Assembly: GCA_031763025.1 (NCBI GenBank) | Contig: JASSKH010000003.1 | Location: 14,504,992 to 14,568,991, forward strand | DNA: 64,000 nucleotides | Reading direction: 5' to 3' | From: Macrocystis pyrifera | Lineage: Eukaryota; Sar; Phaeophyceae; Laminariales; Laminariaceae | Shown: positions 11,261 to 21,141 of the stretch, piece by piece | Layout: every line of letters starts with the position of its first letter | How positions within the stretch are numbered: the stretch's first letter is position 1 | Notes under the pieces: model-generated | Seen by the model: only the letters and a program-made list of their open reading frames with translations | What the model was told of the DNA's origin: nothing | Databases searched by the model: none | Made by a program: the position numbers and the translations under genes

Positions 11261-11367
11261 TTACGGGGGACCATAGTGAATAGGACCTACGGTACACACA
11301 AAAGCTTTTATATATTTCCCTATTTTTACTAGCAATATTTGGTCCTATTTACTATGGCCCCCCGTAA
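11261..11367. mobile_element. Stowaway-like MITE (family M1)
   Basis: 107 bp from TTACGGGGGACC to the mirrored CCCCCCGTAA, flanked by TA or A-rich bases. It lies inside the LINE, upstream (in LINE sense) of the reverse transcriptase. Confidence 0.8.
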
Positions 11368-11599
11368 AATATCATTTTCTACCACTATAAAGTCAAGGAT
11401 GGAGCTTTCTCCCTTTTGTATGCACTGTCTCTATAGTCCATTCTGGCGCTGCCTTCTTTGCTCTGTCGTTCAACGTCTTCATCTCGTTGCGGTTAAGGAA
11501 CTTTAAGGTCTGTTCCCCATTCTCCATAATGTCCAATGTTCTCATTCGGGTTGCTTGCCTTCCCAAGTCTTGATTTAGAATCTCCCACTATTAATAGTG

Positions 11600-11821
11600 C
11601 TACTTCTCTCCGTGCCTTTTATACGTATGTACATCTACTGCCGCTTCTCTGATCTTCCTCTGTGTATCTTTTACCGTACTCTTCGACTCTGGGGGCATAT
11701 AGATATTTCCTGACAAGCAGTATTTCGCTCCCCGCTCCCCTGGTGTATTTATCCGTATGCTTTCGTCGAATTCCGTGTCTCTGATAACCTCTACCAGGGT
11801 ATTATGCCGCGCAGGTATCAT
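11600..11821 (-). pseudogene. Endonuclease-region remnant of the LINE
   Basis: One open block with YCLSGNIYMPPESKSTVKDT, which resembles the NVYAPP-type segment of apurinic endonuclease domains of non-LTR elements. The continuation on both sides is out of frame. Confidence 0.55.
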
Positions 11822-12520
11822 CAGACTAGGAGCCTTACTGCCCCCGCCCCCCCTATTCTTTGCTATTCTGTTCCTTCCTCTGTTTCCCTATCCGTGCGTA
11901 CTCTCCGACTTTGCATCCTACCCTCCCCCCCTCTTTCTCCCACGACGCTTGAATACCCACTATGTTTACTTTAGGTCGCGCTCACTTACTTTTGTTCGGC
12001 GATTTCTATCATTTTGGGCTCTTCCGTGGCGAATCCACATGCGTTCCATGATCTTAATTTCAACCTTTTTTTTCGTTTCGCTATCCACTCTATTCTTGTC
12101 TGTCGTTCCTTCTCCGTTGTCGCTACGAGTATTTCTATTCTCTCTTCTTTGATATATCGTTCCGTTTCCGTTTCTGTTTCTGTTTTTGTCTGTTTGCTCA
12201 GCGCCCTCTATGTTTCTCCCCCCCATTCCCTTTCAACCACTTACTGTTTCCTGCCTCCCCTGACCTTCGTTCACTCTACTGTAGGACTACGTCTTAGTTT
12301 CGCTATTCCATTAGCTACACATACTCTCCATCCTAGTCTTCTAACCCATGCCGACACATATTCTGTCTCTATCCTCTGCCACTTCATGCTCGCTTTCGGC
12401 TCTAGCGTGACTCGAAAGTGTTCTCCCCCCCGTCCTATTATTTTCCTATTGCAAAACAGCACAGCCCTACTTCGTCGCACTTCCTCTTGAATTCAATCAT
12501 CGCCATGTCGCTATAGGAAC

Positions 12521-13438
12521 TACGAATATCAGCACTATACAAATACTTTACCATGCCATGTTTCTTTCTCCTCCCACCCTGCCTCACCGTCTCTCTCCTA
12601 ACCTCTTCCCGAGAATATCTCCAGGTTGTTTGTGTTCATATGAAAATAGTGGGAAAAGTGTTCAAGATATTGGGACTCCCCAATCCTAGTGCTCGTTTGA
12701 GGGTCTGGTGTCCTTCAGTTATCGTACGGGCGCATCACACTAAATAGTGTCTCCAACACGGGCTCGTAGCCTGGAGCCAAGTTCAACACCCTCAACACAA
12801 GTACCCCACGTTTGTGCTAGGCGATCTGTATGATAACTATCCTGGCGTCCCACGATCGTATCTCCTATCTATATTTTTGCCCCGCTGCTGTACTGGTTAC
12901 TTTCCTCCAGGGAGGTCATCATTCTTACCGTGCAAGGTGCAAGGATGGCTTGAATAACACAAAGCCTTACTCACACATCGGGATGCCCCGTACCTCGCTT
13001 TCTCCGTCGTATGTATGTTTCGCCATGGGTAGCTACCCCACTGATGCTCCCGAGTAGACGTGTTCGCTGCTGAAAGCCTCTGGCCAACGATCCCCCCACA
13101 TTTTGTACCGGCTTCTATCCTTCAAGACGATCAAGATATCTACGTACAGCTCGGTGCTCCTTCTCTTCGATCATGTGGCCGATCAATTTGCAAGGTGCTT
13201 GTTTCATGGGTAAAACAGGTCTTGACTTAATGACATGCATCATCCACCCCCCCCCCTTCATTTGGCGTATGGTATGTACACTTCATGTTGGGGATTTTAG
13301 GAATAACGTCAGACCAGACTTCCAGCGCCCAATGGAAATCGGTAAATATTTTACGGCCATCTTACCACGAGACCCAACCTTCATGTGAAGGGAACATGTC
13401 GGGGTGACCTTGCTGTATCTATGTGTGCATGTGAGGTA
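12521..13438. other. No supported gene
   Basis: Unique-looking sequence; open frames are short and lack domains. Confidence 0.35.
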
Positions 13439-13545
13439 TTACGGGGGACCATAGTTAATAGGACCTACGGTACACACAAAAAAATCTATATATTTACCTA
13501 ATTTTACTAACAATATTTGGTCCTATTTACTATGGACCCCCGGAA
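13439..13545. mobile_element. M1 MITE
   Basis: TTACGGGGGACCATAGTTAA at the left, CTATGGACCCCCGGAA at the right, flanked by TA on both sides. Confidence 0.85.
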
Positions 13546-13594
13546 TAGTCCGTCTTCATATTAGGTTCTTGGTCTATGTTTCATGCCTTTACTA

Positions 13595-13699
13595 TTACGG
13601 GGGACCACAGTTAATAGGACCTACGGTACAGACAAACACCCATATATTTCCATATTTTTACTAACAAAATTTGGTCCTATTTACTATGGCCCCCCGTAA
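13595..13699. mobile_element. M1 MITE
   Basis: Second M1 copy about 50 bp downstream, flanked by TA. The right end is GGCCCCCCGTAA. Confidence 0.85.
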
Positions 13700-13859
13700 T
13701 ACCAGTATTACGATACGGGAGAAACTGTACACTTTTTTTTGTCTTTTTTCATGTCCATGTCTGGTTTATGTTTGGATATGAGGAAAAAAAACTGGTCAGT
13801 TGAGTTGTTCCATATCTAAATTTGGTTTGTGTTTTGGTACGAGCAAAAAACGGTTAGGT

Positions 13860-14370
13860 GAGACCAACTATTATGGGAAATTTTTGAAGGGGTCTCAGAA
13901 CTGGCTTTTTTTTTTGCCGAAAAAAAAAAAAAAAAACCGCGATTTACTCAACGGGACTGTCAAAAACACCGGTAGACTCCTCAGGATGCCCCCCTTAGTT
14001 TTCCGAGAGCTTTCTCGAGCACTTTTCCGTTTCTCCCAGAGTCGTCGAAGGACTGTTCGTCCATATTTCCAGTTCTGAGGACATCGTGATTTTTCATCAA
14101 AAATCCTCGAAGATCCACTATTTCTGGCCCCAGTTCTGACCAACAGCCTTATTTCTGACCCTCCAGAGAAAAGTGATTGGCAACTCCAAAATTCAAATTA
14201 GGACTCTGGAGAAAAACGGAAATTGTTCCTGAAAGCTCGCAAAAAACTACGGGGAGCATTTTGAGGAGTCTATCGGTGTTTCTGGCTTTCCCGCCAAGTA
14301 AAACGCGTTTATTCGGCCTAAAACCCCAGTTCTGAGAGCTCAGAAATAATTTCCCATAATAGTTGGTCTG
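13860..14370. mobile_element. Non-autonomous inverted-repeat element, about 510 bp
   Basis: The left end GAGACCAACTATTATGGGAA is repeated inverted at the right (TTCCCATAATAGTTGGTCT, ending at 14369). It lies within the minisatellite and encodes no recognisable protein. It does not match M1; its superfamily is unassigned. Confidence 0.65.
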
Positions 14371-14497
14371 AGAGTAATTTCATGTCTATTTCTGATTTTT
14401 GTGTTGTGGTATGGGATTTTTTTTTTTGTTAGTTGAGTAATGTTATGTCTGAATCCAGTTCGTGTTGTCATATGTACGGGAGAAAGAAAACTGGTTA

Positions 14498-14924
14498 CTA
14501 CGGAGGACCATAGTTAGTAGGATCAAACATTGTTGGTAAAAATAGGGAAATGTGTAGGTTTTTGAGCGCACCGTGGGTAAATAGGATCAAACATTGTTGG
14601 TAAAAATAGGGAAATGTGTAGGTTTTTGAGCGCACCGTGGGTAAATAGGATCAAATATTGTTGGTAAAAATAGGGAAATGTGTAGGTTTTTGAGCGCACC
14701 GTGGGTAAATAGGATCAAATATTGTTGGTAAAAATAGGGAAATGTGTAGGTTTTTGAGCGCACCGTGGGTAAATAGGATCAAATATTGTTGGTAAAAATA
14801 GAGAAATGTGTAGGTTTTTGAGCGCACCGTGGGTAAATAGGATCAAATATTGTTGGTAAAAAATAGGAAAATGTATAGGTTTTTGAGCGCACCTTAGGTC
14901 CTAATTACTATGGTCTCCCGGTAA
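14498..14924. mobile_element. M1 MITE expanded by an internal 64-bp tandem repeat
   Basis: The ends are M1-like (CTACGGAGGACCATAG and CTATGGTCTCCCGGTAA). Between them a 64-bp internal unit starting AGGATCAAA recurs at 14519, 14583, 14647, 14711, 14775 and 14839 (the last partial), exactly in register. Each unit spans nearly the whole normal MITE interior, so the element has grown fourfold without losing its ends. Confidence 0.85.
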
Positions 14925-15049
14925 TAGTTCAGTATTTTCACATCTAAATCTGTTTTTTTGTGTTTTGGCATGAGAAAAAAAATTAGGTAGTTGAGCAATT
15001 TCATGTCTAAATCCGGCTAGGGTTATGATAAGGGGAAAAAAGGTAGTTA

Positions 15050-15155
15050 TTACGGGGGACCATAGTAAATGGGACCAAATTTTGTTAGTAAAAATAGGTA
15101 AATATATAGTTTTTTTATGTATACCATAGGTCCTATTAACTACGGACCCCCGTAA
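15050..15155. mobile_element. M1 MITE
   Basis: TTACGGGGGACCATAGTAAA to GGACCCCCGTAA, flanked by TA, inside the minisatellite. Confidence 0.85.
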
Positions 15156-15299
15156 TAGTTCAATTGTTTCACGTCTAAATATGGTTTTTGTGTTTTGGCA
15201 TGGATGGGAAAAAAAAAAAAAAATGTTTGTGGAGTAATTTTACGTCTAAATCTGTTCTTGTGTTTTTGTCGTGGGGAAAATAACTGTGATCACGTGTCT

Positions 15300-15487
15300 A
15301 TCGTAATAACCAGGTCCAGTCGTCCGGAGGCGACGACGTGCTCCTCGACCGAAGGTAGGTCGGGCGGGGGCATCATGTCGACCCGTGTATCCGGTCCGTT
15401 CCAGGGGGGGAGTGTTATAAGGCTTAGATTCGGTGTAGGCGATTGGTTGACCTTTTACCAGTAGCCCGACGTACTAAGACCTTAACG
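15300..15487 (+). mobile_element. 3' end of an LTR element related to the TRIM-like element
   Basis: The segment TCCGGTCCGTTCC, a G7 polypurine run and TGTTATAAGGCTTAGATTCG repeat the 3' half of 4004-4339. The LTR-like part is 15413-15487. Upstream interior sequence differs, so this could derive from a longer relative. Confidence 0.55.
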
Positions 15488-16059
15488 GTTGTGTTTGCCG
15501 CTCCGGTGGGCCTGGTTTTTGAGCTGTTGTTCGCATGGTGTCCACGTCAGGTTTTTGTGGCATTTGTGCGGGAAGGGTAGGGGCAGTCTGTACATCGTGC
15601 ATGTCTAGTGTCTGTTGGCTTGATTTACAGCGTCGTCGCCACTCGACGCCAACCCATCCAGATTTAGAGGGGGCTTGCACCGGGGAGGGGGGGGGGCTAT
15701 TTCGTGACGTTGGTGTTGTGAATTCAGCATAGAAGGAGGTCGCTGCGTGGAGAGAGAACTACGCGCGGCGAGCAAAAAGGAAACAATAATGCAGACAACA
15801 GCAGCTGTACCAGGGAACGGCTGCGGACTGTACATGAGCAGCCGAAAACCGGTGCCGCCGGGGGCCAGGGTCCCCCCTTCCCCCCCCCCCCTATACTATG
15901 TACCTGGTATATATATATATAGGTTGGGTTGGTGTCGGTTGGCGACGACGCTGTAAAACACGCCTCTCACTGCGTGAGCTAGACAGCCAGGGGGTACCTT
16001 TTTTTTTTTCATGGCGGTTACCACGCCTGGCGGTCAAGTTACATCATTTTTGTGCGGGG
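15488..16059. other. No supported gene
   Basis: Contains a G10 run at about 15683, a C10 run near 15880 and a short AT run at about 15908. No domain recognised. Confidence 0.35.
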
Positions 16060-16435
16060 AGAACCTTTACTCCGCACAAGGGAGATGATCGTATCACGTA
16101 GTGTGTATATGGTAAGGCACCCACGAGGCAGTTGCATAACAAACCCATTGCTGTCTCTGGAAGTGGCCACACCAGAAATCAAATCAATTCATTGATGCCG
16201 TCATCCGTATGCAAGAAAATCCGCCTCACAAGCGGTTCTTAGTAGGATGCGGCTCGCCCTTCATGCGACTCGCCCAACAAATACCTCACGTTTCGCTTCG
16301 CGCTTGGTGCAAGCAATGTCTGCCTGGTCGGTGAAAACCCGACATGCTCCGTCCCGGCATTGTAGGGATGCGAGGGTCTATGGTCATACGACTACGGCCA
16401 TGCATGAGATCGAGTACATCTCTCCTATCGAGTAC

Positions 16436-16466
<31 letters not shown>
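16060..16466 (+). mobile_element. Near full-length poly(C)-tailed retroposon, A type
   Basis: The only copy in plus orientation. It runs about 400 bp from near GAACCTTTACTCCGCACAAG to GAGTACA, then a run of about 30 C (16437-16466). It is collinear with the minus-oriented copies at 60829-61262 and 62355-62770, sharing GCTGTCTCTGGAAGTGGCCA and GGTGAAAACCCGACATGCTC. No protein domain is seen. Confidence 0.7.
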
Positions 16467-16570
16467 TACTACCGGACCACTATTTTTGTTGGTGCGCTAT
16501 GCGCCACTCCTTGGGACAATACCAGTAATCAATGCACATCTCTGACAGATCACAGTCTACCAAGTATCTA

Positions 16571-16783
16571 TTACGGGGGTTCATAGTTAATAGGACCTAT
16601 GGTATACATAAAAACCTATATATTTGCCTATTTTTACTAACAATATTTATTACGGGGGGTCCATAGTTAATAGGACCTATGGTATACATAAAAACCTACA
16701 TATTTACCTATTTTTACTAACAAAATTTAGTCCCATTGGCTATGGACCCCCGTAATAGTTATATTTACTATGGTTCCCCGTAA
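16571..16783. mobile_element. M1 MITE containing a second M1 MITE
   Basis: The outer copy starts TTACGGGGGTTCATAG, is interrupted after CAATATTTA, and resumes as GTTATATTTACTATGG before CCCCGTAA. The inner copy occupies 16650-16755. Confidence 0.85.
16650..16755. mobile_element. Inner (younger) M1 MITE
   Basis: Complete ends TTACGGGGGGTCC and GGACCCCCGTAA, flanked by TA inside the older copy. Confidence 0.85.
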
Positions 16784-17057
16784 TATCTACTGCGAATCAC
16801 CTACTATCGTAGATCCTGACCTGCCGTGATGAAATGTTGCGCAGCAAGTAGTAATAATAATGATAATTACTACTAGGCTTGCCATCCGACAACGCGTAGC
16901 GTTGTTAAAAAAAAGACCACGAAACAGAAACTGAAGAACTCTTCTCCGGAACAAAAAACGCAGCAGTATCATGCATACGGCAAATCAAAACCGATGTGAC
17001 GCACACACATGAAGACTACCACAACCAACATCCCTCCATCTCATCCACCAAAAAAAC
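16784..17057. other. No supported gene
   Basis: Short unique stretch between two mobile elements. Confidence 0.3.
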
Positions 17058-18121
17058 AGGGCTTTTCGCGGGTCAGGTCAAACCTCACGGGTCGGGGGTC
17101 GGGTCGGGTCGGGTCGGGTCGGGGGGGGGGGTCGGGTCAGCTGACCCGACCTGACCCGCGAAAGTGTTGAAGTGTGTTGACTTGACCCGACCCGACCCGT
17201 GAGATTTTGGAGGCCTCTTGACCCGACCCGACCCGACCCGTGAGATTTGATAATCTCGACCCGACCCGCGAGATTTCAAAACCTCCTGACCCGACCCGAC
17301 CCGACCCGCCACCTTCGAATTGACCCGTGAGACATGGGTTTCATGCGGGTTGGATCACCTTGACCCGGGAGACCATATATCTTGACCCGTAGGTTCGACC
17401 CGCGGATCCGGCCCGTGGGTCGACACTTCAAAAACAATGTAATATTCTTTTTTGTGTCCCGCAGCCATATGTGGCCAGGCTGCAGTGGGTATGGATGGAT
17501 ACGGGCATGCGTATATGGATTTGGCGGTGATTTAATGTTTGAATAAGATACCAAAGGAGTATTATTACGGGGGACCATAGTTAACAGGACCAAATATTGA
17601 GAGTAAAAATAGGTAAATATATAGGGTTTTGTGTGTACCGTAGGTCCTATTAACTATGGACCACCGTAATAGTGAGTATTGGTACGAGAGAAGCCTTCGG
17701 GTGATAGAGCGGGATGTGTTTCATGTATTGGATCCGCGAGCCGGATGCGCGCGTCCGACCCGTGGGTCAGCAGAAAACAACTCGCTGGTCATGCCGGCCC
17801 GACCCGCGAGTGAACCGTTTCTCGCGGGTCATGACCTGACCCGGCCCGTAAGCTTTTCATCACCTCTTGACCCGACCCAACCCCACCCGTGAGATTTTGA
17901 AAGACTCTAGACCCGACCCGACCCGACCCGTGATATTTGAAAACCTCTTGACCCGACCCGACCCGACCCGTGAGGTTGAAAACCTCTTGACCCGACCCGA
18001 CCCGACCCGCAAGATTTTGAACACTTCCTGGCCCGACCAGACCCGACCCGACCCGACCCATGACATTTTGAAGACCCCGTGACCCCACCCGCGGGTCGGG
18101 TCATGACCCCCGAAAATCCCT
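17058..18121. mobile_element. GGGTC-rich terminal-inverted-repeat transposon, copy 2
   Basis: Same architecture and core as 7117-8025: left end AGGGCTTTTCGCGGGTC, right end complementary to AGGGATTTTCGGGGGTCATG. Flanking CAAAAAAAC and GCAAAAAAC is a possible 8-9 bp target duplication. It is longer mainly because an M1 MITE sits in the core at 17565-17669; copy 1 preserves the uninterrupted site. Confidence 0.75.
17565..17669. mobile_element. M1 MITE inside the GGGTC element
   Basis: TTACGGGGGACCATAGTTAA to GGACCACCGTAA, flanked by TA. The matching core of copy 1 (about 7575-7590) lacks it. Confidence 0.85.
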
Positions 18122-18301
18122 GCAAAAAACGACCACTCCCTTCCTTAAGCACTCTTCAAGAAGCACCCACCAAAAACCCGCTGTCCTTCAAAATGGTTGG
18201 TTTATACATAGCTGCTACGCGCATATTTTTCAACGCGCAGAAGGCCGTGTGCGGTGTGCCTGGTCTTCATTAACAACAGTATAGGACCTGTATAAAAGCA
18301 C

Positions 18302-18303
<2 letters not shown>

Positions 18304-18352
<49 letters not shown>
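18304..18352. repeat. (AT)n microsatellite
   Basis: Almost uninterrupted AT dinucleotides, with one GT near the end. Confidence 0.9.
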
Positions 18353-18737
18353 ACCCAGTTGAAATGTGCCATGTACATAAATGATGCTGCAGATTTTTCG
18401 GTTCCCACCCGGGAACATGATGAGCTACGTAGTACAGATAGATCAGGGATCTCCCCGCCCCGAAATATCTACCAGGAAGATTGTGAAAGTGAGGATATAT
18501 GATACATATATATCTGATCCTCCCGATGTGTGCAGCAAAATGCGGCGTAACTGCATGGATGTGGGTGGGGGGTTGGTGGGCGGGTGAATATGTGTGGGAC
18601 AAAAAACCCGGCGAGAAGTGTTTGGCTGATCGCGGTAACGAATGGCGCGTGGCGCTTCTACCAACAAGCCGACTTTAGCTGGTGCTGCCCCGCTGTCTGT
18701 TTTCGTTTTTGTTTTTTTTATTTCTCTGCTGTTTTTG

Positions 18738-18839
18738 CAGGGGACCATAGTAAAAAGGACCAAATATTGCTAGTAAAAATAGGGAAATATATAGGTTTTT
18801 GTGTGTACCGTAGGTCCTATTACCTATGGACCCCCGTAG
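18738..18839. mobile_element. M1 MITE, degraded left end
   Basis: The left end reads GCAGGGGACCATAG instead of TTACGGGGG; the right end GGACCCCCGTAG is near intact. Confidence 0.75.
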
Positions 18840-20012
18840 TAGTACAGGGTATACGTGTGCCGCGATCGCCCAACACTTACATCACGACTAAGGCACAGAA
18901 TACATGCATCTATCCATACCCCGGTGGATCAGGAATAATAAGTGATTTAGTTGCGAGAAGCCAAAGTGCTGCAGCAGTGAGCGGTGAGTGCGGGGCGTGT
19001 TTTGTCTTGTTAGTGTTGGTAGTAAAACCGGACGCGAATGGTAGGGGCGGCGTTGCTATACCGCCGCGTTCGTTTTTCTTGAATGGCTCTGCCCCTTTTC
19101 TTCTCTCTTTACCTGGTGTGCGCAGACACTTGTATACTTGTTGCATGCGTAACGATGGCGATGATGCCATGTTTCCGATACGCAAGGTACGGACGAACGA
19201 CTATAGTACGGTGTATAGGGCCCGGCTGGCTACAACGACCGACGGACCGCGGCGATTGATTGTCTTAAACCTACCGGCACTACTATTTAATTTATGAGTA
19301 CATCTTTACGCATCCGGTACCACAGTGAACAACAACAATATTAACAAATAGTTGGAGGAAGAATGGTTCGCGAGATGCTGGCGTGTCCGCGAGATCCGGG
19401 TCTCCTCAGCCGCTGGAGGGGGCGGGACTGTGGCGGCGCCTCGGAGAGCAATACATATATATATATACACAGGCTACGGGTCCCACTTAAGTGCGGTGGG
19501 TCACCAGACGACAATGTTGTTAAAAGGATTTACCCCTCGGAACGGCATCTACGTGTTATATTGTCGGAAGGCAAGCATAATAAATAATATTAATAATAAA
19601 TTACCCTGGGCTCGTTAATCGATCGATCGATCTTTTACCCCTATGGCTCAGTAGGTAACAACACCTTCCTTCACATTTGACGTCGTCGAGGACACGGGTT
19701 CGAATCTCTCACTCCGAACGGTTTTCCATATATAGAAGCGCTTGCGCGTGTGTGTGTCCCTGGACACATATATCTCCCTGGTCCCCCAGGTATTGAAACG
19801 AAGCGTGTATGGTATAGGTCAGCGTACGGCCGTATGCGGTACCGACGCCCCTAAGATCCCGCCGTTCAGAGAGGGGGAGAGAGAGTTACAAAAGGGTTAT
19901 ACCCTGGGCTGATGGGTAATCGATCGACTTTTTTCCCCTGTAGCTCGGTAGGTATCACCGTCACAACAATGTCCCAAGTGAGACCCCGCACTTTTATTAT
20001 TAATATTACCAG
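18840..20012. other. No supported gene; tRNA-like and tailed-repeat fragments
   Basis: 19528-19600 is a fragment of the (TAA)n-tailed repeat also at 55.9 and 58.3 kb. A tRNA-like stretch at 19637-19720 has an A box (TGGCTCAGTAGG, 19644) and a B box (GGGTTCGAATC, 19697). No cloverleaf closes and a partial second copy lies at about 19925, so it is read as SINE-derived. Confidence 0.45.
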
Positions 20013-20117
20013 TTACGGGGGACCATAGTAAACAGGACCAAATAATGTTAGTAAAAATACCTAAATATATAGTTTTTTATGTGTGCCATAGGTCCTGTTA
20101 ACTATGGACCCCCGTAA
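20013..20117. mobile_element. M1 MITE
   Basis: TTACGGGGGACCATAGTAAA to GGACCCCCGTAA. Confidence 0.85.
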
Positions 20118-20660
20118 ATAGCAGCCCCCCGTTGAGTGCGGTGCCGCACTCATCCTGGACATAAAGTATGAGGAAACCTTTGCGTGTGCACGCTACTTCT
20201 CGACAGTGCGGGGCTGGGGCGCAATAATATAACGTGGATGAGGGTTTGATCCAGGCACTGCTGTGTCCGTCACGCTGAAGCGATCACGGCCATCGAGATC
20301 TCCCCGTGTCGCACACGGCGGCATCTTGCCTGGTATACATACTATACTGCTCTCATGCGATGACGCTACACCACGGCTATATAATAATAGGTGAACACTA
20401 TTAACACCGGCTGTCCTGCAGAGGGGTTTCCATTTGAAAATGCCACATGTATACCTGGTACGTTATTTGTTTAAATTAGGATATATATACATATATATAT
20501 GTCAATTGTTGCATTGACAGAACCAAAAGACAACACTCTCCACACGAGGTATTTTTTGAGCGATGTGCCCTCTCCCGTGAGTAAAACTGATTTTTCGCGC
20601 TCTCTCTTTTTTTTTTTCACTTGATTTTGAACCTTCTTTTTTTGAGGAGGAGGAGGAAGG
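20118..20660. other. No supported gene
   Basis: Unique-looking sequence ending in an A/T-rich stretch. No recognisable feature. Confidence 0.3.
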
Positions 20661-20664
20661 ACTG

Positions 20665-20900
20665 CTTGCTGTGCAGTCCGGTTTTGGGTACAAACCACTC
20701 ATCATATTCTGAGTAGTTTTTCCCCATTTTTTTTCTATAGGACTGCAGTCCCGTATATTGGCGACAAACTGCTCAAAATAATCCAAGTACTTTGTCGCCA
20801 ATGTCGGGACTGCATCAATCAGTGTTAAAAGGCCTATCTGCATGTATGTCTGAGCAGTTCGTCCCCAAAATGGAACCGCAGTCCTACGTACGTACAAGGG
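20665..20900. mobile_element. Palindromic MITE family M2, composite copy
   Basis: Contains several inverted ACTGCAGTCC / GGGACTGCA motifs with TTGTCGCCA and GTCCCCAAAA arms, the signature of M2 (best copy at 31633-31720). It appears to be two M2 copies merged or nested. Confidence 0.5.
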
Positions 20901-20926
20901 CGAAGTGGGGGACCCCCACATTATTA

Positions 20927-21031
20927 TTACGGGGGTCCATAGTTAACAGGACCTATGGTATACATAAAAACCTATATATTTACCTATTTTAACTAACAAA
21001 ATTTGGTCCCGTTAACTATGGACCCCCGTAG
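20927..21031. mobile_element. M1 MITE
   Basis: TTACGGGGGTCCATAGTTAA to GGACCCCCGTAG. Confidence 0.85.
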
Positions 21032-21036
21032 TACTA

Positions 21037-21141
21037 TTACGGGGAACCATAGTAAATAGGACCAATTATTGATAGTAAAAATAGGTAAATATATGAGTTT
21101 TTGTGTGTACCGTAGGTCCTATTTACTATGGTCCCCCGTAA
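21037..21141. mobile_element. M1 MITE, opposite orientation to its neighbour
   Basis: TTACGGGGAACCATAG to GGTCCCCCGTAA, only five bases from the previous copy. The asymmetric interior runs the other way. Confidence 0.85.

Larger units (their letters stand above)
8465..12520 (-). mobile_element. Degenerate LINE (non-LTR retrotransposon)
   Basis: On the minus strand, fragments of a two-function LINE polyprotein can be followed in order. A charged N-terminal region lies at about 12480-11970 and endonuclease-like sequence at about 11820-11600. A linker follows at 11080-10230, then reverse transcriptase at 10135-9570. A 3' zinc-knuckle-like segment with CPCGKATESRTHIVGE lies at 8700-8627. The frame is broken many times and a MITE is inserted at 11261-11367, so the copy is dead. 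The 3' part is homologous to 63505-63893. The autonomous parent must exist elsewhere if the family was active. Confidence 0.8.
13740..15290 (+). repeat. About 60-bp minisatellite broken up by transposons
   Basis: A unit of roughly 60 bp recurs near 13755, 13815, 14385, 14445, 14945, 15005, 15175 and 15245. Its core is ATGTCTAAATCTGG, TTTGTGTTTTGG and GTTGAGTAATTTC. Three insertions (13860-14370, 14498-14924, 15050-15155) separate the units. Confidence 0.7.
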
